This document shows positions 1-6,763 of a stretch of DNA of 64,000 nt, in pieces (the stretch's first letter is position 1; each line of letters begins with the position of its first letter). The notes beneath the pieces are model-generated. The model saw only the letters and a program-made list of their open reading frames with translations. It was not told the DNA's origin and ran no database searches. Location: NCBI RefSeq assembly GCF_023100905.1, contig NZ_CP064686.1, positions 6,634,001-6,698,000 of the forward strand, read 5' to 3'. The DNA is from Bradyrhizobium sp. 4. Lineage in GTDB: Bacteria; Pseudomonadota; Alphaproteobacteria; Rhizobiales; Xanthobacteraceae. The translations under genes and the position numbers were made by a program.

Positions 1-118
1 TAAAGTGCCGTATTACACCACTCTTTCCGGGGCCGTGGCGGCCGCGCAGGGCATCCACGCCTATCTGGGCGGGGACCTTGAGGTTCGGACCCTGCAGAGC
101 TACTTTTCGGAAACCTGA
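1..118 (+). CDS. carB: Carbamoyl-phosphate synthase large subunit, C-terminal end (partial)
   Basis: Reading from base 2, 38 codons precede a TGA and encode the end of a CarB protein, including YYTTLSGAVAAAQGI and a final SYFSET. CarB makes carbamoyl phosphate for arginine and pyrimidine synthesis; this stretch belongs to the C-terminal allosteric (MGS-like) domain. The rest of the gene lies outside the window. The carB-greA order is common in alphaproteobacteria and supports the assignment. Confidence 0.85.
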   Translation, partial: KVPYYTTLSGAVAAAQGIHAYLGGDLEVRTLQSYFSET

Positions 119-169
119 TCGCGAGCGGGAGGCCCAACCTTCCGCTAAGTGATTGGCGATGAAGCCACT

Positions 170-194
170 ATGGCCGGAGGAACTGTCCGGCCAT
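170..194 (+). other. Hairpin in the carB-greA gap
   Basis: ATGGCCGGA (170-178) and TCCGGCCAT (186-194) form a perfect 9-bp stem with a 7-nt loop. No run of T follows, so it is not a clear intrinsic terminator. It could be a processing site or a weak attenuator between carB and greA. The remainder of the 212-bp gap shows no gene. Confidence 0.4.
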
Positions 195-330
195 ATGGTT
201 GTTCTGTTCCGGCGCCAAGCCCATATGAACGTTCGGCGGCACGCGCGTTGAGCCCCCGGACAGACTGACGAATCAAGTTGCGTGCGCGTTGACATGTCAG
301 GGCGCGCGCGACCGAAGGACGAGAGAAGAG

Positions 331-804
331 ATGGAAAAGGTACCGATGACTGCGGGCGGCTTTGCCGCGCTCGGGGAAGAACTGAAGAAGCGCCAGTCGG
401 AGGACCGTCCGCGGATCATCGAGCATATCGCCGAGGCGCGCTCGCACGGAGACCTGTCGGAGAACGCGGAATACCACGCCGCGAAGGAAGAGCAGTCCCA
501 CAATGAAGGCCGCATCGCCGAGCTCGAGGACAAGCTCGCGCGCGCCGACATCATCGACATCTCGAAGCTGTCCGGCGACACCATCAAGTTCGGCGCGACC
601 GTGACACTGGTCGACGAGGACACCGAAAAGAAGACGGTGTGGCAGATCGTCGGCGAGGTCGAGGCCGACGCCAAGAAGGGCCGCATCTCCATCACCTCGC
701 CGCTCGCGCGCGCGCTGATCGGCAAGAAGAAGGGTTCAACCGTCGAGGTCAACGCACCCGGCGGCGCCAAGGCTTATGAGATTACCAAGGTGGAGTGGCG
801 GTAA
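331..804 (+). CDS. greA: Transcription elongation factor GreA
   Basis: The 157-aa product has the usual GreA length and layout: an N-terminal coiled coil (MEKVPMTAGGFAALGEEL onward, with the conserved GDLSENAEYHAAKEEQ stretch carrying the acidic tip near residue 40) and a C-terminal FKBP-like domain ending in a YEITKVEWR-type tail. GreA enters the secondary channel of RNA polymerase and stimulates cleavage of backtracked RNA. An in-frame upstream start would add 14 residues, but the chosen ATG gives the conserved MEKVPMT N-terminus and has a purine-rich GAGAGAAGAG immediately upstream. A strong terminator follows 24 bases after the stop. Confidence 0.95.
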   Translation: MEKVPMTAGGFAALGEELKKRQSEDRPRIIEHIAEARSHGDLSENAEYHAAKEEQSHNEGRIAELEDKLARADIIDISKLSGDTIKFGATVTLVDEDTEKKTVWQIVGEVEADAKKGRISITSPLARALIGKKKGSTVEVNAPGGAKAYEITKVEWR

Positions 805-828
805 CGATTTGCCGTTGCGTGTGATTTG

Positions 829-857
829 AAAAAGGCCGCGCACTGCGCGGCCTTTTC
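829..857 (+). terminator. Intrinsic terminator after greA
   Basis: GGCCGCGC (834-841), loop ACT, GCGCGGCC (845-852), then TTTT, with an A-run before the stem. The symmetrical A and T flanks mean it may also stop transcription of the convergent Lrp gene. Confidence 0.9.
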
Positions 858-893
858 TGTATCTGCGTGTTGCTCGCAATGACGGAGGAGACG

Positions 894-1373
894 CTACCTT
901 CGTCCCCTCACGTCGAGCGGCACGGCCGCCTCGTATTTCGAATTGTGCAGCACCAGCGAGGTCCGCACGTTGCGGACGTGCGGGGCGGCGGTCAAATGGG
1001 TGACGAAATCCTGGAAGGTGGCCATGTCGGGTGCGACGCATTTCAGGATGAAATCGACTTCGCCCGACAGCATCCAGCACTCGCGCACCAGCGGCTCGGC
1101 GCGGACGAACTCCTCGAAGGCGCGCAAATCCGCCTCGGCCTGGCTGGAGAGGTGCACTGCGGCAAACACCGTGACGTCGAAGCCGAGCTTGCGCGCGTCC
1201 AAGAGCCCGCGATAGCCATGGATATACCCCTCCTCCTCCAGCGCCCGGACTCGGCGCAGGCAGGGCGGTGGCGAAATGCCGACGCGCTTGGCCAGCTCGA
1301 CATTCGTGATTCGACCGTCGGCCTGAATCTCGGTGAGAATTTTCAGGTCGATCTCGTCTAGGTTCCGCGACAC
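894..1373 (-). CDS. Lrp/AsnC family transcriptional regulator
   Basis: The 159-aa product starts at a GTG (VSRNLDEIDLKIL...) and matches the Lrp/AsnC family: an N-terminal winged helix-turn-helix (residues about 5-60, NVELAKRVGISPPPCLRRVR) and a C-terminal RAM effector-binding domain. A longer reading to base 1538 adds a 55-residue N-terminus atypical of the family, so the GTG is preferred. The gene is divergent from trxB, with about 265 bp between the starts, so it may control trxB-lsrB as well as itself. Lrp-like regulators usually sense amino acids; the ligand cannot be read from sequence. Confidence 0.9.
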   Translation of the reverse strand: MSRNLDEIDLKILTEIQADGRITNVELAKRVGISPPPCLRRVRALEEEGYIHGYRGLLDARKLGFDVTVFAAVHLSSQAEADLRAFEEFVRAEPLVRECWMLSGEVDFILKCVAPDMATFQDFVTHLTAAPHVRNVRTSLVLHNSKYEAAVPLDVRGRR

Positions 1374-1638
1374 GTGATTGGAACTCCTGGCCTTTGCGGC
1401 GGTATTGGTGGCTCTGTCGCAATCCTCATAGCGCAGACCACGCACTCGGCGCAATTTTATTGCGCGTGCAGCGCAATCGACTTTTGTTCCCTGTTGGAAA
1501 AATCCGCCGACAGGGAATGCAATTCTTGCATAGCTCACCAGAAGGCTTAGATTACCTCTGATATTTCAGCGCCTCCGCGAGGCCTCCCGGCACGTTCCGC
1601 GCCCGCGCTGCAGTCCCCCGTGAAAGGCATCTGTCGAA

Positions 1639-2604
1639 ATGTCCGCCGCTGTCCATGCAAAGGTCATCATCATCGGCTCCGGCCCCGCCGGCTACACGGC
1701 GGCGATCTACGCCGCGCGCGCGATGCTGGAGCCGATCCTGATCCAGGGCATCCAGGCGGGCGGCCAGCTCACCATCACCACAGACGTCGAGAACTATCCG
1801 GGCTTCGCCGACGTGATCCAAGGCCCCTGGCTGATGGAGCAGATGGAGAAGCAGGCGCTGCATGTGGGCACCCAGATCAAGACTGATCTGGTGACCAAGC
1901 TCGACACCTCGCAACGCCCCTTTCGCCTCACCTGCGACAGCGGTGACGTCTATCTCGCCGACACCGTCATCCTCGCCACCGGCGCCCAGGCGCGCTGGCT
2001 CGGGTTGCCGTCCGAAGCGAAATTCCAGGGTGGCGGCGTGTCGGCCTGTGCCACCTGTGACGGCTTCTTCTACCGCAACAAGCAAGTCGTAGTGGTCGGC
2101 GGCGGCAATACGGCGGTCGAGGAAGCGCTGTACCTCACCAACCATGCCTCGCAGGTCACCATCGTGCATCGTCGCGATCACTTCCGCGCCGAACGCATCC
2201 TGCAGGAGCGTCTGTTCAAGCACCCTAAGATCAAGGTGATCTGGGACTCAGCCGTCGACGAGATCTGCGGTACCGAGAACCCGAACAAGGTCACCCATGT
2301 GCGACTGAAGAACTTCAAGACCGGCGCGTTGACCGATGTGCCGACCGACGGCGTCTTCGTCGCCATCGGGCATGCCCCGGCGACCGAGCTCGTGGCCGGC
2401 CAGATCAAGCTGAAACCGTCGGGCTATGTCGAGGTCGCCCCGAACTCGACCGCCACCTCGGTGCCCGGACTGTTCGCCGCCGGCGACGTCGCCGACGAAA
2501 CTTATCGTCAAGCGGTGACGGCGGCCGGCCTCGGCTGCATGGCGGCGCTCGAGGCGGAACGATTTTTGGCCCTGCGCGCCAGCGAGCGCGCGGCAGCGGA
2601 ATAG
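1639..2604 (+). CDS. trxB: Thioredoxin-disulfide reductase
   Basis: The 321-aa flavoprotein transfers electrons from NADPH through FAD to thioredoxin. Visible landmarks are the N-terminal FAD-binding GSGPAGYTAAIYAARA (about residue 12), the redox-active CATCDG with Cys137 and Cys140, the NADPH-binding VVVGGGNTAVEEA (about 152) and the C-terminal GLFAAGDVAD FAD motif. Length is normal for a low-molecular-weight bacterial TrxB. The next gene, a LysR regulator, begins 5 bases after the stop, so the two are almost certainly co-transcribed. A divergent Lrp gene lies upstream. Confidence 0.96.
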   Translation: MSAAVHAKVIIIGSGPAGYTAAIYAARAMLEPILIQGIQAGGQLTITTDVENYPGFADVIQGPWLMEQMEKQALHVGTQIKTDLVTKLDTSQRPFRLTCDSGDVYLADTVILATGAQARWLGLPSEAKFQGGGVSACATCDGFFYRNKQVVVVGGGNTAVEEALYLTNHASQVTIVHRRDHFRAERILQERLFKHPKIKVIWDSAVDEICGTENPNKVTHVRLKNFKTGALTDVPTDGVFVAIGHAPATELVAGQIKLKPSGYVEVAPNSTATSVPGLFAAGDVADETYRQAVTAAGLGCMAALEAERFLALRASERAAAE

Positions 2605-2609
2605 ACATC

Positions 2610-3533
2610 ATGGCAAGAACACGCGACGGATTTACGGATATGGACTGGGACAAGCTGAAGGTGTTTCACGCCGCGGCGGAAGCGGGCAGCTTCACGCACG
2701 CGGGCGAGCAGCTCGGCCTGTCGCAATCGGCAGTGTCACGCCAGGTCTCGGCACTGGAGCAGGAGCTCTCGGTCTCGCTGTTCCACCGCCACGCCCGCGG
2801 CCTGATCCTCACCGAACAGGGCGACCTCCTGTTCCGCACCGCCCATGACGTGTTCATGCAGCTGCAGGCGGCGCGCGCGAAACTGACCGACAGCCGCGAG
2901 CGGCCGAGCGGCGATCTCAAGATCACCACCACGCCCGGCGTCGGCATCAACTGGCTGATCCCCAGGCTTGGCGAATTCACCGCGCTCTATCCGGAAATCC
3001 GGATCTCGCTGATCGTCACCGACGAGGAGCTTGATCTCTCGATGCGCGAGGCCGATGTCGCGATCCGCACCCGCAAGCCGACGCAGCCGGATCTCATCCA
3101 GCGCAAGCTGTTCGCGATGGGCTTCCACGCTTATTGCTCGCCCGATTACATCAAGCGCTTCGGCACGCCGCGCACGCTGGAGGAGCTCGACTCCCACCGC
3201 ATCATCACGCTCTCCGACGGCAACTTCGCGCCGCATCTTCAGAACCGCAACTGGCTAGTGGAAGCGGGGCGCAACGGCTCGGGTCCGCGCGAAGCCTATT
3301 TCAGGGTCAACAACATTCTCGGCCTCGTCCGCGCCTGTCAGCAGGGTCTCGGCATCGCCGCGTTGCCGGACTATCTGATCGAAGAACAGAGCCGCCTCGT
3401 GCAGCTGTTCGGCGAATCGGATTCGATCCAGCTCGATACGTATTTTGTTTATCCGGAAGAGCTGAAGACGGTCGCGCGCGTGCAAGTGTTCCGCGACTTC
3501 GTGGTGAGCAAGGCGCAGCGCTGGCCGTCCTGA
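2610..3533 (+). CDS. lsrB: LysR-type regulator, LsrB-like
   Basis: The 307-aa protein has an N-terminal winged HTH (AGSFTHAGEQLGLSQSAVSR, about residues 25-44) and a LysR substrate-binding domain (ITTTPGVGINWLIPRLGEF onward). Position directly behind trxB matches LsrB of Sinorhizobium meliloti and Agrobacterium, a redox-responsive regulator linked to oxidative-stress and envelope genes. Only two cysteines are seen in the effector domain (residues 176 and 243); they would be the candidate redox sensors. An alternative ATG at 2640 would remove 10 residues. The LsrB name rests on family resemblance and synteny. Confidence 0.8.
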   Translation: MARTRDGFTDMDWDKLKVFHAAAEAGSFTHAGEQLGLSQSAVSRQVSALEQELSVSLFHRHARGLILTEQGDLLFRTAHDVFMQLQAARAKLTDSRERPSGDLKITTTPGVGINWLIPRLGEFTALYPEIRISLIVTDEELDLSMREADVAIRTRKPTQPDLIQRKLFAMGFHAYCSPDYIKRFGTPRTLEELDSHRIITLSDGNFAPHLQNRNWLVEAGRNGSGPREAYFRVNNILGLVRACQQGLGIAALPDYLIEEQSRLVQLFGESDSIQLDTYFVYPEELKTVARVQVFRDFVVSKAQRWPS

Positions 3534-3564
3534 TTTCCGCATGTCTGACATGCGGCTTGGACGC

Positions 3565-3594
3565 TTGATGCATGGCGCGAAGCTAGCCCATAAT
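3565..3594 (+). promoter_or_regulatory. Sigma70-like promoter for a candidate sRNA
   Basis: TTGATG (3565-3570) and CATAAT (3589-3594) with an 18-bp spacer resemble -35 and -10 boxes. Predicted transcription starts near 3601, just after lsrB and ahead of a long non-coding stretch ending in a strong terminator. Confidence 0.5.
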
Positions 3595-3600
3595 CTGTTC

Positions 3601-3740
3601 ACGCTGAGCCTTCGCGTTGCGCATTTGTCCCCCTCCTCCAGTGGCGCGGGAGTTCAGTAATCCCTCTTGGAAGGTGATTGTGTCGGCCTCACGTGGCCAA
3701 TACCTTAAGCCGGGCTCGATCGAGCCCGGCTTTTTTTTTT
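3601..3740 (+). ncRNA. Candidate small RNA with anti-Shine-Dalgarno stretch
   Basis: This roughly 140-nt segment lies between a promoter-like pair and a strong intrinsic terminator and holds no convincing ORF with a ribosome site. It carries a single-stranded-looking CCCCCTCCTCC run (about 3629-3640) complementary to Shine-Dalgarno sequences, like the loops of rhizobial sRNAs such as the alpha-r14 class. A small hairpin GGCC-TCACGT-GGCC (near 3686-3699) precedes the terminator. Alternatively it could be just the 3' UTR of lsrB. No covariance model was run. Confidence 0.45.
3709..3740 (+). terminator. Strong intrinsic terminator
   Basis: A perfect 22-bp palindrome (GCCGGGCTCGA / TCGAGCCCGGC, 3709-3730) is followed directly by ten T residues. 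It would end both lsrB read-through and the candidate sRNA. Confidence 0.93.
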
Positions 3741-3769
3741 GCGGATCCGGCCATCGCCCTCCGCGTGTA

Positions 3770-3798
3770 TTGACAGTTCCATGCTTACCCCGCATCAT
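3770..3798 (+). promoter_or_regulatory. Sigma70-like promoter ahead of the dapA-like leader
   Basis: A consensus TTGACA (3770-3775) and CATCAT (3793-3798) are separated by 17 bp. It sits between two terminators, so it drives either a short RNA or the leader of the DapA-family gene. Confidence 0.6.
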
Positions 3799-3804
3799 TT
3801 GCGA

Positions 3805-3953
3805 ATGATCACGAAGTCGTGCGCAATCTCGTCGCAGGCAGTCGCCTCGAAAAAAGGCCCCCATCTGGGGACCTCGGATTTTTGCGCGCGCTAACAGCCT
3901 TCGTCATTGCGAGCCGAAACTTCGAAAACCCCGCCGCCTGGACGGGGTTTTTT
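3805..3953 (+). ncRNA. Leader RNA or small RNA upstream of the DapA-family gene
   Basis: Predicted transcript from the preceding promoter to a terminator whose T-run ends 43 bases before the dapA-like start codon. A 29-codon ORF (ATG 3805, stop TAA 3892; MITKSCAISSQ...) starts at or next to the predicted transcription start, so it could be a leader peptide, but no codon dominates. A weak hairpin GGCCCCC-ATCT-GGGGACC followed by TCGGATTTTT lies within it. The layout suits transcription attenuation or a stand-alone sRNA; sequence alone does not decide. Confidence 0.4.
3925..3953 (+). terminator. Intrinsic terminator in the dapA-like leader
   Basis: AAAACCCCG (3925-3933), a 9-nt loop and CGGGGTTTT (3943-3951) continuing to six T. 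It lies immediately upstream of the next gene's ribosome site, so the gene can be expressed from the upstream promoter only by read-through. Confidence 0.85.
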
Positions 3954-3996
3954 CATGTGCCCCGTCTCAGGATTTTTCCCGAGAAGGAGATGGAAC

Positions 3997-4905
3997 ATGA
4001 CCGGACTACAGGAACAATTGCACGGGCTCTGGCTGCCGCTGGTGACGCCGTTTCGCGACGGCGCCCTCGACGAGAGGTCGCTGCGGCGGCTGACCCGGCA
4101 TTACAGCGGACAGGCCGTCGACGGCTTCATCCTGGGGGCGACCTCCGGTGAAGGCATGACGCTACGCGACGCCGAGCTCGAACGCCTCGTCGCCATCGTG
4201 CGCAACGAGCTGGCCATCGGCCACAGCAAGATTCCGATCTGCCTTGGACTTTCAGGTGCGGACACGTCGCGGCTGAAGGAGCGTCTCGACGCGACCGCGG
4301 ACTGGCCGATCGATGGTTATCTGATCGCGAGCCCGTATTATGTGCGGCCGTCGCAGCGCGGCCTCCTGGCGCATTTCGAGGCGCTCGCCGATCACGCCGC
4401 CTGGCCGCTCGCGCTCTACAACATTCCCTACCGCACCTCGGTCAATATCTCCAACCAGACCCTGCTGCGGCTTGCCGAACATCCGAACATCATCGGCCTG
4501 AAGGATTGCGGCGCGAGCCGCGAGCAATCCATCGCCCTGCTGCGCGACCGGCCCGCGGACTTTCGCGTGCTGACCGGCGAGGATGCGAATTATTTCGAGG
4601 CGCTCAGCGACGGTGCCGACGGCGGCATCGTGCTGTCAGCCCACCTCGAGACCGCGACGTTTGCGGCTGTCCATGCCGAGCTGAAGCGCGGCAATCACGA
4701 TGCGGCGCTGGCGCGCTGGCAGGAGGTCGCGGACCTGACGCGCCTGTTGTTCACCGAGCCCAGTCCCGCGCCGGCAAAATACTGGCTGTGGCGCACGGGC
4801 CTGATCGACAGCCCCGAAGTGCGCCTGCCGATGGTGGAGGTCGGCAGCGAACTCGCCGTCCAGCTCGACCGCGAGATCGAGCGGCGCATGCAAGTCGCGG
4901 CGTAG
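3997..4905 (+). CDS. DapA-family aldolase (4-hydroxy-tetrahydrodipicolinate synthase-like)
   Basis: The 302-aa TIM-barrel protein belongs to the DHDPS/N-acetylneuraminate lyase family. The Schiff-base lysine is in GLKDCG (Lys169), the catalytic tyrosine in YNIPYRT (Tyr141), and the GATSGEG pyruvate-carboxylate loop is at about residues 47-53. Family members condense pyruvate with aspartate semialdehyde for lysine synthesis, or cleave related 2-keto acids. The start is set by GAAGGAGA placed 6 bases before the ATG; a longer in-frame reading would run back through the upstream terminator. It stands alone and is preceded by a terminator-bearing leader. Whether it is the housekeeping DapA or a paralogue is not clear. 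Confidence 0.82.
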   Translation: MTGLQEQLHGLWLPLVTPFRDGALDERSLRRLTRHYSGQAVDGFILGATSGEGMTLRDAELERLVAIVRNELAIGHSKIPICLGLSGADTSRLKERLDATADWPIDGYLIASPYYVRPSQRGLLAHFEALADHAAWPLALYNIPYRTSVNISNQTLLRLAEHPNIIGLKDCGASREQSIALLRDRPADFRVLTGEDANYFEALSDGADGGIVLSAHLETATFAAVHAELKRGNHDAALARWQEVADLTRLLFTEPSPAPAKYWLWRTGLIDSPEVRLPMVEVGSELAVQLDREIERRMQVAA

Positions 4906-4912
4906 CTGATAG

Positions 4913-4960
4913 CCCCTCACCCCACCCCTCTCCCCGTAAGAACGAGGAGAGGGAGTGAGA
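4913..4960. repeat. Dispersed CTCTCCCC palindromic repeat
   Basis: CCCTCTCC (4926-4933) and GGAGAGGG (4946-4953) form a stem inside a longer C-rich / G-rich mirror. Similar copies occur at 15170-15191 and 38224-38255, so this is a dispersed intergenic family. This copy begins 8 bases after the dapA-like stop and may act as a 3' end stabiliser or weak terminator. Confidence 0.65.
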
Positions 4961-5085
4961 GAGCGGAGTGCTTGGTTAACCGCGCCCCAACGACCTTCGC
5001 TGCTGCCGCATGGGGCATCCACGGCTCGTTTACGCAATCGCGCTTATCGTCTTCGTTCAAAGTCTTTTCAAATGGGGGAATGATC

Positions 5086-5232
5086 ATGGGGCAGCGCATC
5101 CGCCCGACGGCGGCAGACATGTTCGCGTCCGCCGATTTCTTGCGGGGAATTGTTGTGGTGTCGTCGTTCGGCTTCTGGGCGGTGATGCTCGGCCTGATGC
5201 CGGTGCTGGTGTTTCGGGTCTGGCTGGCGTGA
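5086..5232 (+). CDS. 48-aa single-pass membrane peptide (copy 1)
   Basis: A short soluble N-terminus (MGQRIRPTAADMFASADF) is followed by one hydrophobic segment (about residues 19-45) and ends VFRVWLA. The start is chosen because GGGGGAA lies 5 bases upstream; an ATG two codons earlier is possible. The segment GFWAVMLGLMPVLVF resembles GIWSVILTLSPVIVF in the neighbouring peptide, so the two are probably paralogues. Function unknown; no family recognised. Confidence 0.6.
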   Translation: MGQRIRPTAADMFASADFLRGIVVVSSFGFWAVMLGLMPVLVFRVWLA

Positions 5233-5363
5233 TGTCAGCGCGCGTCCGGATGGTTAATCCGTGGTAGCAGCTGTGTTCAAAAGCGCGCGAAACTGCGACC
5301 CGGAATTTTAAAATATCTCACGTAGCGTTCATGCCCATAAGCGAAGAAATCGCGGGGGCGTTT

Positions 5364-5510
5364 GTGAATAATCATAGCGAAGTGGCGTCGCATTACGACG
5401 CTGGACAGCAGGGCTTCACCACCGAGGACATTCTCTGGGCCGCCGGCATCTGGTCGGTGATCCTCACTCTGTCGCCGGTGATCGTGTTCTACATGCTGAT
5501 GGTGGCGTAA
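5364..5510 (+). CDS. 48-aa single-pass membrane peptide (copy 2)
   Basis: With the GTG at 5364 (GGGGG about 6 bases upstream) the product is 48 aa, exactly the length of the peptide before it. An in-frame ATG at 5331 would give 59 aa. It ends in a hydrophobic segment GIWSVILTLSPVIVF then YMLMVA, matching the upstream peptide in the pattern G-[FI]-W-x-V-x-L-x-L-x-P-V-x-V-F. The N-terminal half is polar. Probably an inner-membrane peptide; function unknown. Confidence 0.55.
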   Translation: MNNHSEVASHYDAGQQGFTTEDILWAAGIWSVILTLSPVIVFYMLMVA

Positions 5511-5527
5511 CTTCCAGCCACTTTCTT

Positions 5528-5576
5528 GAGCACGATCTTATCGGAAAACCGCTTCACCCTTTTCCGGATCGTGCTC
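5528..5576. repeat. GAGCACGATC palindromic repeat
   Basis: GAGCACGATC (5528-5537) and GATCGTGCTC (5567-5576) flank a TTATCGGAAAACC core. This is the form of a very common Rhizobiales intergenic palindrome (GAGCATGATC...GATCATGCTC). A degenerate relative (GAGCATGATCATTTGCGGG) is visible near 37818-37836. Confidence 0.75.
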
Positions 5577-5590
5577 GCCCGAAAACGCAA

Positions 5591-5615
5591 AACGCGCGGA
5601 GGTCCGCGCGTTTTT
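5591..5615. terminator. Intrinsic terminator between convergent genes
   Basis: CGCGCGG-AGGT-CCGCGCG followed by five T on the + strand, with A-rich sequence on the other side. It separates the small membrane peptide from the convergent ParA gene, whose stop is 25 bases away, and can serve both. Confidence 0.85.
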
Positions 5616-5640
5616 CGTCGGGGGAATGATTTATGAAAAA

Positions 5641-6318
5641 TTACGCCGCCTGCTTGTGCATTGCGCCGGAAGCCGACGCCGTGCCGCGAATAGCCTTCAC
5701 CGAACGTTCGATCGCCGCCCACAGCCTTGCGATTTCCTGAGCCGCACGACTCTCGGCCTGATATTCCCGCGCGCCCTCGCCGTGGCTCAACGCCATCAGC
5801 AGATCCGAACGGTTGGTGATCTGGCCGCCCCACACCGGAGCACGGAACTTCGCCAGCGCCTCGCGGGCGATGGTGACGATCGGGCTTTCGGACTCGTCGC
5901 GGCGCGCCGGCGCTCCGTTGAGCACGACCGCGTAGGGCTTGCGCGCCGCACGGCACATCTGGATGGTTTCCTGCACCGCGTTGACGTCGAACACGCCGGG
6001 ACGGGCGGGAATCACCACCATGGTGGCATTGCGGATGGCGTCGTCGACGACGGCCGACAGGTTCGGCGGCGTGTCGATCAACACCCATTCATAACCGTCG
6101 CGCTTGGCAGCGGAGACGATGCCGCTGACCGAGTTGACCGCGGACTTGATCGGCGGTTCGTTGGTGCCACGCAGCTTGTGCCACAGCGTGAGCGAGCCTT
6201 GCGGATCCGCATCGACGAGCAGGATCGGCTTGGTCGCCTTGATCTGCGCGGCAAGATGCGCGGCCAGCGTACTCTTGCCCGAGCCACCTTTACGCGATGC
6301 AAAAACAATAACGTTCAT
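5641..6318 (-). CDS. Orphan ParA/MinD-family ATPase
   Basis: The 225-aa protein begins with a deviant Walker A motif (KGGSGKST, residues 10-17) and has the switch segments VDADPQGS (about 36-43) and LIDTPPN (about 80-86), as in ParA ATPases that move plasmids, chromosomes or protein cargo. It is short, lacking the N-terminal HTH of chromosomal ParA, and no parB or parS is nearby, so it looks like an orphan cargo-positioning or VirC1-type ATPase. An 18-bp palindrome lies 37 bases upstream of the start codon, a plausible operator. The C-terminal tail is Ala/Ser-rich. The cargo is unknown. Confidence 0.82.
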   Translation of the reverse strand: MNVIVFASRKGGSGKSTLAAHLAAQIKATKPILLVDADPQGSLTLWHKLRGTNEPPIKSAVNSVSGIVSAAKRDGYEWVLIDTPPNLSAVVDDAIRNATMVVIPARPGVFDVNAVQETIQMCRAARKPYAVVLNGAPARRDESESPIVTIAREALAKFRAPVWGGQITNRSDLLMALSHGEGAREYQAESRAAQEIARLWAAIERSVKAIRGTASASGAMHKQAA

Positions 6319-6354
6319 ACCTCTGCCTCCAGATTGACCCCAGGCGGCGAAAAT

Positions 6355-6372
6355 GAATCACCACGGTGATTC
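6355..6372. promoter_or_regulatory. 18-bp palindrome upstream of the parA-like gene
   Basis: GAATCACC-AC-GGTGATTC is a perfect inverted repeat (8-bp arms), located 37-54 bases before the parA-like ATG and next to an AT-rich stretch (AAAAATTTATCATAAG) that could hold the promoter. Suggested operator; the binding protein is unknown. Confidence 0.5.
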
Positions 6373-6763
6373 GGGAAAGAAAAATTTATCATAAGTTATG
6401 CTGGCGCCATGAAATAACAAAGCGCGTTGGCTTTTGAGTCACACTGCTGCGTGCGACGACGGCCTCACGCCAGCAATCGTGCGTTTTTTGAGCAGTGCGG
6501 CGGGAAAAAACGGAATGCAACCTCGCCGGGCAAACCGTTCCGCGACTCGTTTCCATCCCCGCGCGGTCGTAATTGTCGCAAGCGTCCGCATGCGGAGGCG
6601 AACAAAAGGAGTCCGGTGGCTGGTGTGGGGCTGATGCCTGGGTCAGTTTGACTCAGGGACAGCAAACGAGAAGTCGGACACGCAGATGCCCGGGACTTCA
6701 AACGCACTGCGCGCTGTGGCCTAGGCATGGTCGAGTTTCAAAAAGGGAACGTCGTGCTCGCGC
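6373..6763. other. Intergenic region without a supported gene
   Basis: AT-rich near 6375-6425, then mixed composition. Two overlapping + strand reading frames of 66-74 codons occur but have basic, low-complexity translations and no good ribosome site, so I do not call them. No RNA gene or repeat was recognised. Confidence 0.4.

Noticed and set aside
3583..3864. A 93-codon minus-strand ORF over the candidate sRNA region
   Set aside because: It crosses a perfect terminator palindrome with a homopolymer run (giving KKK), and has no ribosome site or conserved features.
6427..6651. Overlapping plus-strand ORFs of 66-74 codons between parA and the Cys-rich gene
   Set aside because: Basic, low-information translations, no ribosome site, and no resemblance to known small proteins.
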